Assembly (NCBI RefSeq): GCF_026162365.1
Contig: NZ_JAOANW010000006.1
Location: forward strand, 62,001-126,000
Direction of reading: 5' to 3'
DNA: 64,000 nt
DNA from: Nitratireductor luteus
GTDB taxonomy: Bacteria; Pseudomonadota; Alphaproteobacteria; Rhizobiales; Rhizobiaceae
The notes beneath the pieces are model-generated. The model saw nothing but the letters and a program-made list of their open reading frames with translations. It made no database searches and had not been told where the DNA came from. Position numbers and translations under genes: made by a program. Positions 9,174 through 18,386 of the stretch are shown piece after piece; positions within the stretch are counted from its first letter, which is position 1, and each line of letters begins with the position of its first letter.

Positions 9174-9665
9174 TTATGGTTTTATCTTTGTGTCCGGATG
9201 TTTTTCTTCGCTCAGATAACAGTGAAGCGTAATCGGTGACTTTCTGACAGCCGCAACTGCGCCGTCGACAATATCGCAGTCCAGGATATTGTCCGGATTG
9301 CTCTTGCGCGCCGACACTACATTGACGTTGACCATGACGTCGCCCTCAACCCATTTGAGCGTTCGTTTGTCGACCTTTGCGCCACTGATGTGGGCGTGTC
9401 CGCCGGTGCCCGGAATCTCAACCCATTCGTCTTCTGTTGAAACGCTGATTTGGCCGATCTCGTCGGCGTGCTTCTCGGCACCGGGCTTCGGCTCGCCATA
9501 GTAAGAGGCAAAGGCAGCGATCTCCTCCTTTTCCGCCGCAAGCCTGGCGGCTGCTTTTTTGGAGAGCGTGACGCTAAGGTCGAAGCCCATGTCACCCTGT
9601 GCCGTTGCAGATGGGGAACATGCCAGCAGCATGGTTGTCGCGATCGCTACAGGAACAGGCCTCAT
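9174..9665 (-). CDS. secreted protein of unknown function
   Basis: A 163-residue protein with an N-terminal signal sequence (MRPVPVAIATTMLLACSPSA). Cleavage is likely near ATA-Q; the LLAC stretch could also be a lipobox. The mature part is rich in charged residues and has short alternating segments (SVTLSKKAAARLAAEKEEI) and two cysteines (ILDCDIV, ITLHCYL) that may pair. I do not recognise the family. It is a single gene, downstream of the MscS-like gene, with a repeat fragment between them. Confidence 0.65.
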   Translation of the reverse strand: MRPVPVAIATTMLLACSPSATAQGDMGFDLSVTLSKKAAARLAAEKEEIAAFASYYGEPKPGAEKHADEIGQISVSTEDEWVEIPGTGGHAHISGAKVDKRTLKWVEGDVMVNVNVVSARKSNPDNILDCDIVDGAVAAVRKSPITLHCYLSEEKHPDTKIKP

Positions 9666-9734
9666 TTCATTTTTCTCCCCTTCCAGTTCATATGAAGAAT
9701 CTTCACCGAAAAAGATTCCGTCCTCCCGATCCTT

Positions 9735-9780
9735 CGCGTTTTCGGAGCAGGACCCTGAAAACGGGTGTCCACTTTCGAGA
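9735..9780. repeat. fragment of a rhizobial interspersed palindromic repeat
   Basis: The stretch holds GGAGCAGGACCCTGAAAACG and GGGTGTCCACTTTCG, reading on the other strand as CGAAAGTGGACACCCG...CAGGGTCCTGCTCC. This resembles the short palindromic repeats scattered through Rhizobiales genomes near 3' ends of genes. It abuts the mscS-type stop codon. Only one copy is in the window. Confidence 0.5.
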
Positions 9781-11583
9781 TCACGTTTGGATGCCTTCCT
9801 CGCGAAAGCGGCGTAGAATTTCCTGGTTGATCATCTGAGCGTGCTCGAGATAGGCCGTGTGATCTGGCGGGCTGTACGAGTAGGTGACGATGATGTTGAG
9901 AGAATCCGGGTTGATCTCGTTGAAGAAGACGCGCGGCGGCTGGTCCGGATGATTGATCGCTTCATTCGGATGCCGTGCTGATGGCTGTCCCTCTGCTTTC
10001 GCCACGCCGGAATTGGGCACAGCCAGGATTTCCTCCAGGATCGTCATCGCGCGCTGGATTTTCTCTAGAGGTGCATCGCGAGGCTGGGGAAGGTTGACCT
10101 GGCGTTTGATAGAAGGCCGCATGTCGACATTTTCGATGTCCATCTCGGCAACGTTTTCGTTGGGGATGCTGACGAGATGTCCAGTGAGCAAGCGCAGTCG
10201 GGTCGAGCGCATTCCAATGTCTTCGACGATGCCGTCGTAACCCCGAATCTTGATGCGCTGACCGACCTCGAAGGGTTTATCCAGGAGCAGCATTAGGCTC
10301 CCGAAAACGTTCTTCAGCGTGTTTTGCGCGGCAAGAGCGACAGCCAGACCGGTGACACCGGCGCTGGCGACGATCGTAGCCAGCGAGAAGCCCATGAGGC
10401 GCATCCCTTGCAGCAAGATGGCGATAATCGCGACGATGCTGACGACGCGAATGCCAAGAGCCATGAGATGAATGTCGGACGGCCGCCGCTTGGCGTATTC
10501 GGTGGCGGCAGACAGATCGATCATCACGGTGCCAAGCGAGAAAATGAAGATGATCGTTGCTATGAGCGCCATGCCGTAGATGACGTAGACCGCGCTCTGA
10601 AACACCAGGCCGGTGATGAATATCTTGTCACCGATCAGGTCATACAGCCCGTAGCTGATGATCGCAGCGGCAAGTGGTACGAGAAGCAGAATCGAATTCT
10701 TCATGAGCGGCGTCGCGTGCCGCGTCAGGCGTTTGAGGACCGACGATAGAAGCCAGATCGCCACAATCGCCAGGACAAAAAGAGTAATCATGGCGATCCA
10801 CTGCCAAAGGGTCTGTCCCAGGATGTCCTTGTGCAACCAGTCCGGCAGTCCGTCCGTCCATGCCTGGAGTGTGGGGTTGGGTGTCAGAAAGGATGCTTCG
10901 TAGAAGCCTTCGGCGGCCCTGGTGCGGTAGGGGAACGATCTCAGTTGCCAGTATAAGTCTTCGATACTCTCAAGCGTTTCCTCGCTGAACAGATATCTTC
11001 CCTGATTCGACCCCTCGTCGATCCTTACGATCTCCAGAGGACTGTTCCCGATCTTCCAAGCTGGCGAATGGCCGTCATCAATTGCGGTGAGCATCTGCCC
11101 TCGGTCGGGAATTTGATTGACCGGGGGCAAGCCTATCCGATCGATCACCTCACGAAGATAGACGGCGGAACTCACGGCGACGTCCTGCCGCAGCGATGGT
11201 GCGACGTTCCCGAGGTCAAAGAACCACTGCATCTCGTCATACAGATGCCGCAGCTCTGCTGTGTCCTCTTGCGTGTATGTGTCCTGCCGCAGCAAGACGT
11301 AATATCGCTGGGTCAGTTCGAGAAAGCTGATGATGGTGTCTCTGGGGCTATTCGTATTTGCCGGCTCAAGCAACTCCACCAGGGGCTGAACATCCTCTCC
11401 ATCAGGTTCGGAGAGTTGATCGAGAATGCTTTCGATGCCGTGCGTGCTCCCGGATGGAGAAAAGGAGACGTTGGCGCCCTCACCGGCCGGGTCGGGACCG
11501 GTATCCTGTGCAAATGCCCCGGTACACAGGACCATGACAAAAAGCGCCATTGCAAGGCGCAGGGTACAATTCGGATTGTTCAT
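9781..11583 (-). CDS. mechanosensitive ion channel, MscS family
   Basis: A 600-residue channel of the large MscS type. A signal peptide ends near GAFAQ, followed by a periplasmic domain of about 220 residues, then about five membrane helices (from residue 260). The pore helix TM3 is in ATIVASAGVTGLAVALAAQN, and the beta-domain entry reads LLLDKPFEVGQRIKI and SIPNENVAEMDIENV. The protein should open under hypo-osmotic stress to release solutes. It is monocistronic as far as can be seen. The soluble C-terminus has a low-complexity insert (GVAKAEGQPSARHPNEAINH) between beta and alpha/beta subdomains. Confidence 0.9.
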   Translation of the reverse strand: MNNPNCTLRLAMALFVMVLCTGAFAQDTGPDPAGEGANVSFSPSGSTHGIESILDQLSEPDGEDVQPLVELLEPANTNSPRDTIISFLELTQRYYVLLRQDTYTQEDTAELRHLYDEMQWFFDLGNVAPSLRQDVAVSSAVYLREVIDRIGLPPVNQIPDRGQMLTAIDDGHSPAWKIGNSPLEIVRIDEGSNQGRYLFSEETLESIEDLYWQLRSFPYRTRAAEGFYEASFLTPNPTLQAWTDGLPDWLHKDILGQTLWQWIAMITLFVLAIVAIWLLSSVLKRLTRHATPLMKNSILLLVPLAAAIISYGLYDLIGDKIFITGLVFQSAVYVIYGMALIATIIFIFSLGTVMIDLSAATEYAKRRPSDIHLMALGIRVVSIVAIIAILLQGMRLMGFSLATIVASAGVTGLAVALAAQNTLKNVFGSLMLLLDKPFEVGQRIKIRGYDGIVEDIGMRSTRLRLLTGHLVSIPNENVAEMDIENVDMRPSIKRQVNLPQPRDAPLEKIQRAMTILEEILAVPNSGVAKAEGQPSARHPNEAINHPDQPPRVFFNEINPDSLNIIVTYSYSPPDHTAYLEHAQMINQEILRRFREEGIQT

Positions 11584-11815
11584 TTCACTCGATCAGATTG
11601 AGAGATCACAGGCGGCGTCTCTGACCGGAGATCTCGTTGTCGACAAAGCGGCAAACCTGGTTGAGATAACCTCCCGGCATCGGTTACCGACGGTCCGGAC
11701 GATTGCACCGGCGACGCCATCGGCATCTGTCGACGACTTGCCGCTAAAGCGCCGTGCGTCCATGTGGGCGCACAAAAGATGCACAATCTTCTGGTTCCGG
11801 GCCGAAACCCATTGC

Positions 11816-12049
11816 TCAAAGCACCCCTTTGACTACTTCACGATCAAGGAAGCGCTGATTGTCTTCGTTGTCCAGCGCCTGCTGCTGCAGCATGCACTGG
11901 TCGTAGGTTGGCGTTCCGCGCTGGATGCCAAGATTGTCGCATGCTCTCTGGTAGGCCTCGCGATCCAGATCGTCGAGCGCCTGGCAACCGCCAAGGGCTG
12001 CCAGAATTGAAGTGTATGCAACTAACCCAAAGCCTCTTGCTGGCGTCAT
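11816..12049 (-). CDS. small lipoprotein, unknown function
   Basis: A 77-residue protein with an N-terminal hydrophobic stretch ending in the lipobox LGGC (cysteine about residue 22). The mature part is only about 55 residues, includes a second and third cysteine (ACDNLG, DQCMLQQ) and the polar motif GTPTYDQCMLQQQ. Similar short lipoproteins with a G-T-P-x-Y-x-x-C motif occur in rhizobia and Brucella; no function is known to me. It lies between the divergently placed mscS-type promoter and the AraC-type gene. Confidence 0.6.
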   Translation of the reverse strand: MTPARGFGLVAYTSILAALGGCQALDDLDREAYQRACDNLGIQRGTPTYDQCMLQQQALDNEDNQRFLDREVVKGVL

Positions 12050-12203
12050 TCTGCCTTCTCCGCATTTTTGGATTTCGGTACTGGATGGAATTGCCGGCCT
12101 TCCTGCGGACCTGCCTCATCGGTTGTGCAGACGGCGAAAGCCAACAAAGCAGGGATCAGAGTCGCATCGTTAGCGAGCTTGATTATGCGCGCCTCCTTCG
12201 GGA

Positions 12204-13097
12204 TCATCTTTGTGTCCCTGCTCTACGCAGAATACGTCCGCGGCGCAGGGTGCTTGGCGTCGTGAATTTGTGGCGCCGCATGGACGCTGTCAGGTGGCTG
12301 TGACTTGCAAACCCGGTGATGCCGGCGATCTGCGATAGGGACAAATCCGTTGTAATCACAAGACGCTCGGCCAGTTCGAGGCGGGTCGTGAGGATGTATT
12401 GATGGGGTGATTGGCCAGACGTCTGCTTGAAGGCGCGTATAAAATGGCTTGGCGATAGACCGGCGAGCAATGCCAACTGTTCGATCGACAAACGTTCACC
12501 GATGTTGGTCCTGATGTAATCCCGAACATCCCGCCAGGCTTTGGGCGGAAGCCCACCCCGGTGCGGGGCTGCAGGACAATCCTGAAGGGTCGAATAATTG
12601 CGCAGGAGGTAGGTGGAGAAGACCGTAAGCAGGGAATCCATATAGAGAGGATTCAGCGACTTCCCTTTCTGAAATTCATCCCGGACCAACTGCGCCAGCA
12701 AAAGTGCCTTCTCATCCACATGTCCGGTTGGCGGAGGGCAGAATTCAAAATCTTTCCGCTCGAATTCCAGATCCGCCAGCTTGTTGAGTTGTTCGGGCGC
12801 CAAGGCCAATAAAAGATTTTCCTTTGGCACCTTCCAGCGCGCAAAAAGCTCGGCGTTGCAAGGAACAATCTCGAGTGTGCCAACTGGAGCCAGAAACCGT
12901 GATCTTCTGTCCGAATTGAGCGCCACCTCCCGCCCGGGTTGTGGCGTCAGCATCACCAGCGCCATGTGAGAAGGCGCGTTGAAAGCGATTGAATTGGGTC
13001 CCGTCAGCGTGCGCGTTGCGGCTCCGCTGGTTGTTTCGAATTTGGGTCCCCATTCGTCGGGAACACTGCTCAGTAGGCTGCCAACAGTTTGAGTCAC
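12204..13097 (-). CDS. AraC family transcriptional regulator
   Basis: A 297-residue regulator. The C-terminal AraC DNA-binding domain (about residues 190-290) shows both HTH units: LSIEQLALLAGLSPSHFIRA with FKQTSGQSPHQYI, then LSLSQIAGITGFASHSHLTA. The N-terminal 180 residues are an unassigned sensor domain. In the second HTH the usual F-x-R-x-x-G-x-(S/T)-P is MRRHKFTTPSTLRRGR, a known variant. No operon partner lies close by; the target is unknown. Confidence 0.88.
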   Translation of the reverse strand: MTQTVGSLLSSVPDEWGPKFETTSGAATRTLTGPNSIAFNAPSHMALVMLTPQPGREVALNSDRRSRFLAPVGTLEIVPCNAELFARWKVPKENLLLALAPEQLNKLADLEFERKDFEFCPPPTGHVDEKALLLAQLVRDEFQKGKSLNPLYMDSLLTVFSTYLLRNYSTLQDCPAAPHRGGLPPKAWRDVRDYIRTNIGERLSIEQLALLAGLSPSHFIRAFKQTSGQSPHQYILTTRLELAERLVITTDLSLSQIAGITGFASHSHLTASMRRHKFTTPSTLRRGRILRRAGTQR

Positions 13098-13525
13098 CCT
13101 CGCCCCCTGGTTACGCCTCAGCGAGATGGCTTAGTCAAAGCCGACTGCGGCAAACCCCGTTCGAAACAATCTTCGACAACCGCCGCGGTAGGTGATTTTC
13201 TAGCAACTTCCTCCGAAATTCAAGAAACTAATCATACTTCTGCCATCGGATGGCTAAGAAGTGGTTATTACTGGTAGCGTCTCAATAAAAATTTCATAAT
13301 ATTTCATATAGTGAGCCGATTTTTTGGCGATTTGACTGCCGGCTCTATCAAGAATCTATCATCTATCAAATAGTTGCTATTTTTCTTGCCGCATTCGGTG
13401 AAACATTACCGTTTCTGTGCTTCATCCTACGTGTGGGCGTGTTCGGCTATGTCCCTCTGCGAAGCGATGAATCAGGGACAAACGATAAGCCGCACGGGGC
13501 GCGACACGAACTGACAGGTGAGGGA
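13098..13525. other. A+T-rich intergenic region
   Basis: About 430 bp with no supportable gene. The part 13260-13400 is clearly richer in A+T than its surroundings. An inverted repeat TGTCCCT (13450-13456) / AGGGACA (13474-13480) with a 17-nt spacer lies 45 bp upstream of the following lipoprotein gene and may be an operator or leader hairpin. Confidence 0.4.
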
Positions 13526-13771
13526 ATGATCAAACGGAATGTAATTGGTTTCGCCGGCGCGGCCATGCTGTTGGCGGGCTGCCAAGCCAGCCCGGACCCA
13601 CAGGTTCAAGCGCGCAATCACGAGTTCGGATGCATCGCCGGCACTGTTGGCGGCGCTGTTGTTGGCGCATTGATAGGCAGCACAATCGGTGGTGGCACTG
13701 GTACTGTGCTGGCCGAAGCGGCCGGAATCGGCGGCGGCGGTTATCTCGGCAATCGTTTGGCATGTCGCTAG
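13526..13771 (+). CDS. glycine-zipper lipoprotein
   Basis: An 81-residue protein. The start at 13526 follows GTGAGGGA and gives a signal sequence ending in the lipobox LLAGC (Cys about residue 18). The mature part carries a glycine-zipper membrane segment with repeated G-x3-G spacing (GTVGGAVVGALIGSTIGGGT), like the outer-membrane SlyB/OmpA-associated families. A conserved C-terminal GGGYLGNRLACR follows. It is probably an envelope-integrity lipoprotein. The EF-hand gene begins 17 bp downstream, so the two likely form an operon. Confidence 0.7.
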   Translation: MIKRNVIGFAGAAMLLAGCQASPDPQVQARNHEFGCIAGTVGGAVVGALIGSTIGGGTGTVLAEAAGIGGGGYLGNRLACR

Positions 13772-13788
13772 GAGAGGGAGTACATTCG

Positions 13789-14142
13789 ATGCACAAGATA
13801 GTTCTTGCCGCTGCAATCACCCTTCTAGCCGGAACCGGTCTGGCGGCGGCACAGCAGGCATCAGCGATGCATGAAGGTCATCTAAACCAGCTCGACACCG
13901 ACAATGACGGGGGCGTCAGCCAGGGGGAGTACCAGACCTTCATGACTGAAAGCTTCGTCAGGCTCGACAGGAATGGGGACGGTGTTCTTGTCGAGAGTGA
14001 AGTGACGGAGGTGTTCACACCGGAGCAGCTCGCCGCCATTGACGCCAACAAGGATGGTCGCGCGAGTCGCAACGAATTCCTGAATCAGGTCATGAGGGAT
14101 TTCGCAACGGCTGATCGTGGCGGCGACGGACATTTGAAGTGA
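13789..14142 (+). CDS. exported EF-hand calcium-binding protein
   Basis: A 117-residue protein with a signal peptide (cleavage near AAA-QQ, residue 21-22) and four EF-hand loops: DTDNDGGVSQGE (residue 36), DRNGDGVLVESE (60), DANKDGRASRNE (85) and a truncated DRGGDGHLK at the C-terminus (109). The first three keep acidic residues at positions 1, 3, 5 and 12, so calcium binding is expected. It probably works in the periplasm. It follows the glycine-zipper lipoprotein by 17 bp. Confidence 0.82.
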   Translation: MHKIVLAAAITLLAGTGLAAAQQASAMHEGHLNQLDTDNDGGVSQGEYQTFMTESFVRLDRNGDGVLVESEVTEVFTPEQLAAIDANKDGRASRNEFLNQVMRDFATADRGGDGHLK

Positions 14143-14198
14143 TCATTGGCCAGGTGTGGGCATCTGCAAAACAGGTACCTTTGACGGAGGGATAGTCG

Positions 14199-14606
14199 AT
14201 GAGAATCGCAATACCGACCGCTGCCATGATTCTGGCTATGCCAGCCTTAGCCATTGCCCAGGACAAATGCGCCGATGCCAAGGATCAGGCCACTATGAAC
14301 GAATGCTCCAATGCGGCGTTTAAGGAATCCGACAAGAAGCTCAATAAGCTTTACAAGCAGATCGAAGCCCGTCTGTCGGACGATGCGGACGCCAAGAAGC
14401 TTCTCGTTCAAGCACAGCGCAATTGGATCAAATTTCGCGACGCGGAGTGTAGTTTCCAGACTGCAGGAGCGGCCGAAGGAAGCGTCATGCCAATGCTCAT
14501 TGCGTTGTGTATGGACGGCCTGACGCAGTCTCGTGTCGAAGACTTCGAGGGGTATCTGAACTGCGAGGAAGGCGATCTGAGCTGCCCCGTTCCGGCCGCG
14601 AACTGA
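14199..14606 (+). CDS. LprI family (DUF1311) periplasmic protein
   Basis: A 135-residue protein with a signal peptide ending near AIA-QDK. The mature part matches the lysozyme-inhibitor LprI N-terminal domain: DKCADAKDQATMNECSNAAF, then a helical KLNKLYKQIEARL, then the hallmark AQRNWIKFRDAEC and later ALCMDGLTQSRVEDFEGYL. Cysteines conserved in the family are present. Members protect against lysozyme or have unknown envelope roles. It lies 56 bp after the EF-hand gene in the same direction and may share its transcript. Confidence 0.82.
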   Translation: MRIAIPTAAMILAMPALAIAQDKCADAKDQATMNECSNAAFKESDKKLNKLYKQIEARLSDDADAKKLLVQAQRNWIKFRDAECSFQTAGAAEGSVMPMLIALCMDGLTQSRVEDFEGYLNCEEGDLSCPVPAAN

Positions 14607-14833
14607 CATCTCCCGCGACTGACTCGCAATGGCAGCGCCATCATACTGGATTTTGTCCCATCGATTATCGACAGGGCTTTGCTTTCCATTCCGCCGGCCG
14701 ACCCGGGCCGGCGGCGACGCGCTGGGTGGTCGAATTCAGAGGTTTCGCCAATCCCGTCCCTGGTTACACCGGATGCGGGCGGCAACTGTGCTCTCAGGAG
14801 CTAGCGCTCATTCGCGCCGGCCAACGTCTCGTC

Positions 14834-15721
14834 TCAGGCTTCATTCACCAACCAATCCATCAGCGCTGACGTTGCACCGCTGGATGAAGGGCTTGGTACA
14901 AGCCAGTAGCCGCGGTCGGCGCGCGTGACTTCCGGGCCGACAGTGACCAGGCTGCCGCGGGTGAGATGCTGATCCACCAGGCCGATCCAGCCCAGCGCGA
15001 TCCCTTGCTCCGCAAGCGCCGCCTGGATCACGAAGCCATAGGTGTTTAGCCCGAGATCGCCCTGCGTGGGTTCCCGCCTCACGCCGTGCGTGGCAAGCCA
15101 TGTCGTCCAGGTGAGCCAGCGCGGCTTTCCGGATGTCTCCAGGTGGAGCAGGGGCGCCTTGGCAAGCTCCGCAGCCTTCTCGAACGGGCCGAAACGGTCG
15201 AGAAAACCAGGAGCGCAAACCGGGACGACGCGCTCCGGCATCAGAAGACGCGCGTCGTCGGGGAAATCATCCTTCGCACCGAAAAGCACCGCCGCATCGG
15301 CATCACTTTCCAGTTCGTCCTCCAGACTTTGTGAAGCGACGATATGCACTTCCACCTGGGGACGCAGACTGCGGAATTCTGCCACGCGCGGCATCAGCCA
15401 AAAGGCGGCGAAGCCGTAGTCCGTGAATATCCGGACGGCCGGTATGCGCGCATTGCGGCGGATATCGTGTGCGGCCCTGTCAATGCTCTCCACGCTTGGG
15501 TGGATCGCCCGAAAGAGTATATCGCCGGACTCCGAAAGCCGGCTGCCGCTTTGCGCGCGGTGAAACAGGGATACTCCGAGCTGCTCCTCGATGCGCCTGA
15601 TCTGATAACTCACCGCTGGCTGTGACAGCCCCAGCTCCTGCGCCGCGCGGGTGAGGCTGCCAAGCCTTCCAACCGCGTCGAAGATGCGAAGCCAGCCTAT
15701 GTCCAGCGGTCGGCGAGTCAT
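14834..15721 (-). CDS. LysR regulator, choline-O-sulfate utilisation type
   Basis: A 295-residue GcvA-like LysR regulator. The N-terminal HTH (about residues 23-42) reads RAAQELGLSQPAVSYQIRRI, followed by LGVSLFHR. It lies divergently from choX, betC and a BCCT transporter, the arrangement seen for the LysR regulators of choline-sulfate loci in rhizobia. It probably activates choX-betC when choline or choline-O-sulfate is available. A perfect T-N11-A dyad overlaps its own start codon, suggesting autorepression. Confidence 0.85.
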   Translation of the reverse strand: MTRRPLDIGWLRIFDAVGRLGSLTRAAQELGLSQPAVSYQIRRIEEQLGVSLFHRAQSGSRLSESGDILFRAIHPSVESIDRAAHDIRRNARIPAVRIFTDYGFAAFWLMPRVAEFRSLRPQVEVHIVASQSLEDELESDADAAVLFGAKDDFPDDARLLMPERVVPVCAPGFLDRFGPFEKAAELAKAPLLHLETSGKPRWLTWTTWLATHGVRREPTQGDLGLNTYGFVIQAALAEQGIALGWIGLVDQHLTRGSLVTVGPEVTRADRGYWLVPSPSSSGATSALMDWLVNEA

Positions 15722-15735
15722 AAATAACCTTTATG
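15719..15735. promoter_or_regulatory. LysR-type T-N11-A dyad at regulator start
   Basis: CATAAA (15719-15724) and TTTATG (15730-15735) form a perfect 6-bp inverted repeat around TAACC, and contain the LysR motif T-N11-A. The dyad covers the regulator's start codon (minus-strand ATG at 15721-15719) and lies about 95 bp upstream of choX. This placement fits autoregulation with activation of the divergent genes. Confidence 0.6.
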
Positions 15736-15827
15736 ATCGTGATCGAAAATCAGCGGCTTTAAAGATAGCCCAATTTGCGCGTTTAATGGAAACAATCAAA
15801 AACAAATAGAGCCAGGGGAACCACGCC

Positions 15828-16772
15828 ATGACAACGCACCGTTGTTTCGGCCTTGCAGCGGCCGCCTATCTTTTGCTTAGTGCTCCGGCGCTGGCCGCCG
15901 ACCCGGAAAGCTGCAAGTCCATCCGCCTTTCCGACCCGGGCTGGACGGACATCAACTCGACCAACGCCATCGCTTCAACCCTCCTGGAAGAACTCGGCTA
16001 CGCACCCGAGGTTCAAATCCTGTCGGTGCTGGTGGGATATCAGTCGCTGAAGAACAAGGACATAGACGTCTTCCTTGGCAACTGGATGCCGGCGCAACAA
16101 AAATTCGTGGACGAACTGAACGCCACGAACGCGGTCGAGGTACTGGTCAAGAACCTCACCGGGGCGAAGTTCACCCTGGCCGTGCCCGATTATGTGGCCG
16201 AGATGGGCGTGCGCGATTTCAAGGATCTCGATGCCCATGCCGACGCTTTCGACAAAACGATCTACGGCATCGAGCCGGGCGCGCCCGCAAATGAGAACAT
16301 CCAGCGGATGATCGATTCAGATCATTCCGGCCTGGGTGATTGGAGTCTAGTCGAATCCAGTGAAACGGGAATGCTGTCCCAGGTCGCGCGTGCCGAACGG
16401 GAGGAGCAGGCGATCGTCTTCCTGGCCTGGGCACCGCACCCGATGAATACCAATTTCGACATCACCTATCTTTCCGGAGGCGACGAGTATTTCGGGCCGA
16501 ACTATGGGGGCGCTGAAGTATTCACCCTGGCGCGCACCGGCTGGTCCGCGCAGTGCCCCAATGCCGCACAGTTCTTCCGCAATCTCGTCTTCACCATTGA
16601 TATGGAGAACGAGATGATGGGCAAGATCCTGGAGGAGGGCAAAGAAGCTCGTGCTGCGGCGGTGGAATTTCTGAAGGCGCACCCAGAGGTGATCGAGCCC
16701 TGGCTCGCGAAGGTTACAACGCTCGACGGCAAGCCCGGGCTCGAAGCTGTCAGAGCATCCCTCGGCCTCTAG
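15828..16772 (+). CDS. choX: choline ABC transporter substrate-binding protein
   Basis: A 314-residue periplasmic binding protein of the glycine betaine/choline class. The signal peptide ends near ALA-ADP. Family stretches include RLSDPGWTDINSTNAIAS, DVFLGNWMPAQQKF and FLAWAPHPMNTNFDITYLSG, which supply the aromatic and acidic residues of the choline pocket. No ChoW permease or ChoV ATPase gene is near; instead betC and a BCCT carrier follow. It may serve permeases encoded elsewhere. A very strong hairpin lies between it and betC. Confidence 0.9.
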   Translation: MTTHRCFGLAAAAYLLLSAPALAADPESCKSIRLSDPGWTDINSTNAIASTLLEELGYAPEVQILSVLVGYQSLKNKDIDVFLGNWMPAQQKFVDELNATNAVEVLVKNLTGAKFTLAVPDYVAEMGVRDFKDLDAHADAFDKTIYGIEPGAPANENIQRMIDSDHSGLGDWSLVESSETGMLSQVARAEREEQAIVFLAWAPHPMNTNFDITYLSGGDEYFGPNYGGAEVFTLARTGWSAQCPNAAQFFRNLVFTIDMENEMMGKILEEGKEARAAAVEFLKAHPEVIEPWLAKVTTLDGKPGLEAVRASLGL

Positions 16773-16787
16773 GCTCCCGGAGCGGAG

Positions 16788-16819
16788 CCGGTGCCACGAC
16801 CTTTCGACCGTGGCACCGG
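16788..16819 (+). other. intercistronic hairpin between choX and betC
   Basis: CCGGTGCCACG (16788-16798) and CGTGGCACCGG (16809-16819) form a perfect 11-bp stem with a 10-nt loop. No T-run follows. It lies 15 bp after the choX stop and 43 bp before the betC start and may stabilise choX mRNA or attenuate betC. Confidence 0.72.
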
Positions 16820-16862
16820 ACCATTCACCAGTTCAAGTCTACCGCGGAGACCACTGCGCGTG

Positions 16863-18386
16863 ATGAACCGTCCCAACATCCTCATCATCATGGTGGACCA
16901 GCTCAACGGGACGCTTTTTCCCGACGGCCCGGCCGATTTTCTCCATGCGCCGCACCTGAGAGCGCTCGCAGCTCGTTCGGCCCGATTCGCCAACAACTAC
17001 ACCGCTTCGCCGCTCTGTGCGCCCGGCCGCGCGGCGTTCGTGAGCAGCCAGTTGCCTTCGCGCACGGGCGTCTACGACAACGCGGCCGAGTTCAAGTCCG
17101 ATATTCCCTGTTATCCGCATCACCTGCGCTCGGCCGGCTATCATGTCTGCCTGTCCGGCAAGATGCATTTTGTGGGTCCCGATCAGCTTCATGGCTTCGA
17201 GGAACGCATGACAACCGACGTCTATCCAGCCGACTTCGGCTGGACGCCGGACTACCGCAAGCCGGGCGAGCGCATCGATTGGTGGTACCACAATCTGGGT
17301 TCCGTTACGGGCGCCGGCGTAGCCGAGATCACCAACCAGATGGAATTCGACGACGAAGTCTGCTTCCACGGCGTGCAGAAGCTCTACCAGTTCTCTCGCA
17401 CTTCCCAAGACACCGGGCGCCGGCCGTGGAGCCTCACTGTCTCATTCACCCATCCGCACGACCCCTATGTCGCTCGGCGCAAGTATTGGGATCTCTACGA
17501 GGACTGTGCACAGCTCGAACCGCAAATCGGGTTCATCCCTTACGACCAGCAGGATCGTCATTCGCAGCGTCTCTACAAGGCAAGCGACTACGCTTCCTTC
17601 GATATCAAGTCCGAGGACGTGCGCCGCGCCCGGCGCGGCTACTTCGCCAACATCTCCTATCTCGACGACAAGATCGGCGAGTTGATCGACACGCTCGAGC
17701 GCACGCGGATGCTCGATGACACGATCATCGTCTTCTGCTCCGACCACGGCGACATGATCGGCGAGCGCGGGCTCTGGTTCAAGATGAGCTTTTTCGAAGG
17801 GTCATCGCGCGTCCCGTTGATGATAGCGGGGCCGGGCGTCGTGCCGGGTCTTCACCGAACGCCAGTTTCCAATCTCGACGTTCTGCCGACGCTCTGCGCC
17901 CTCGCGGGTATCGACATGAGCGCGATCATGCCGTGGACCGACGGCATGTCACTGGTGCCGCTCATGTGCGGCGAAGGCCGCTCGGAACCTGTGTTGATGG
18001 AATATGCGGCAGAGGGGTCCCACGCGCCACTGGTTGCCATTCGGGAGGGACATTGGAAGTTCGTCCACTGCGAACTCGACCCGCCGCAGCTTTTCGATCT
18101 GGAATCGGATCCGTCGGAGATGACCAATCTCGCCGCCGATCCGGTACATGCCGAGAGGGTAGCCGAATTCATGGCCAAAGTCCGCCTCAGATGGGACATG
18201 GCCCGCTTCGACGCAGAGGTGCGCGAAAGCCAGGCGCGCCGCTGGGTCGTCTACCCTGCACTTAGGAACGGCGCCTATTTCCCGTGGGACTTCCAACCGC
18301 TCCAGAAGGCCTCGGAGCGCTATATGCGCAATCATATGGATCTCAATCAGATCGAGGAGAATCAGCGCTTCCCACGCGGGGAGTAA
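16863..18386 (+). CDS. betC: choline-sulfatase
   Basis: A 507-residue type I sulfatase predicted to hydrolyse choline-O-sulfate to choline and sulfate in the cytoplasm. The start at MNRPNILIIMVDQ gives the usual N-terminus; D12 is a metal ligand. The formylglycine motif is CAPGR with Cys52 (SPLCAPGRAAFVSS). The second metal site is in FCSDHGDMIGERGLW. The C-terminal choline-sulfatase extension is present (LQKASERYMRNHMDLN). Choline can then feed glycine-betaine synthesis for osmoprotection or catabolism. The gene lies between choX and a BCCT carrier. Confidence 0.92.
   Translation: MNRPNILIIMVDQLNGTLFPDGPADFLHAPHLRALAARSARFANNYTASPLCAPGRAAFVSSQLPSRTGVYDNAAEFKSDIPCYPHHLRSAGYHVCLSGKMHFVGPDQLHGFEERMTTDVYPADFGWTPDYRKPGERIDWWYHNLGSVTGAGVAEITNQMEFDDEVCFHGVQKLYQFSRTSQDTGRRPWSLTVSFTHPHDPYVARRKYWDLYEDCAQLEPQIGFIPYDQQDRHSQRLYKASDYASFDIKSEDVRRARRGYFANISYLDDKIGELIDTLERTRMLDDTIIVFCSDHGDMIGERGLWFKMSFFEGSSRVPLMIAGPGVVPGLHRTPVSNLDVLPTLCALAGIDMSAIMPWTDGMSLVPLMCGEGRSEPVLMEYAAEGSHAPLVAIREGHWKFVHCELDPPQLFDLESDPSEMTNLAADPVHAERVAEFMAKVRLRWDMARFDAEVRESQARRWVVYPALRNGAYFPWDFQPLQKASERYMRNHMDLNQIEENQRFPRGE

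Noticed and set aside
16011-16025. tRNA T-loop-like sequence (GGTTCAAATCC)
   Set aside because: It lies inside choX coding sequence and no acceptor stem or anticodon arm can be built around it.
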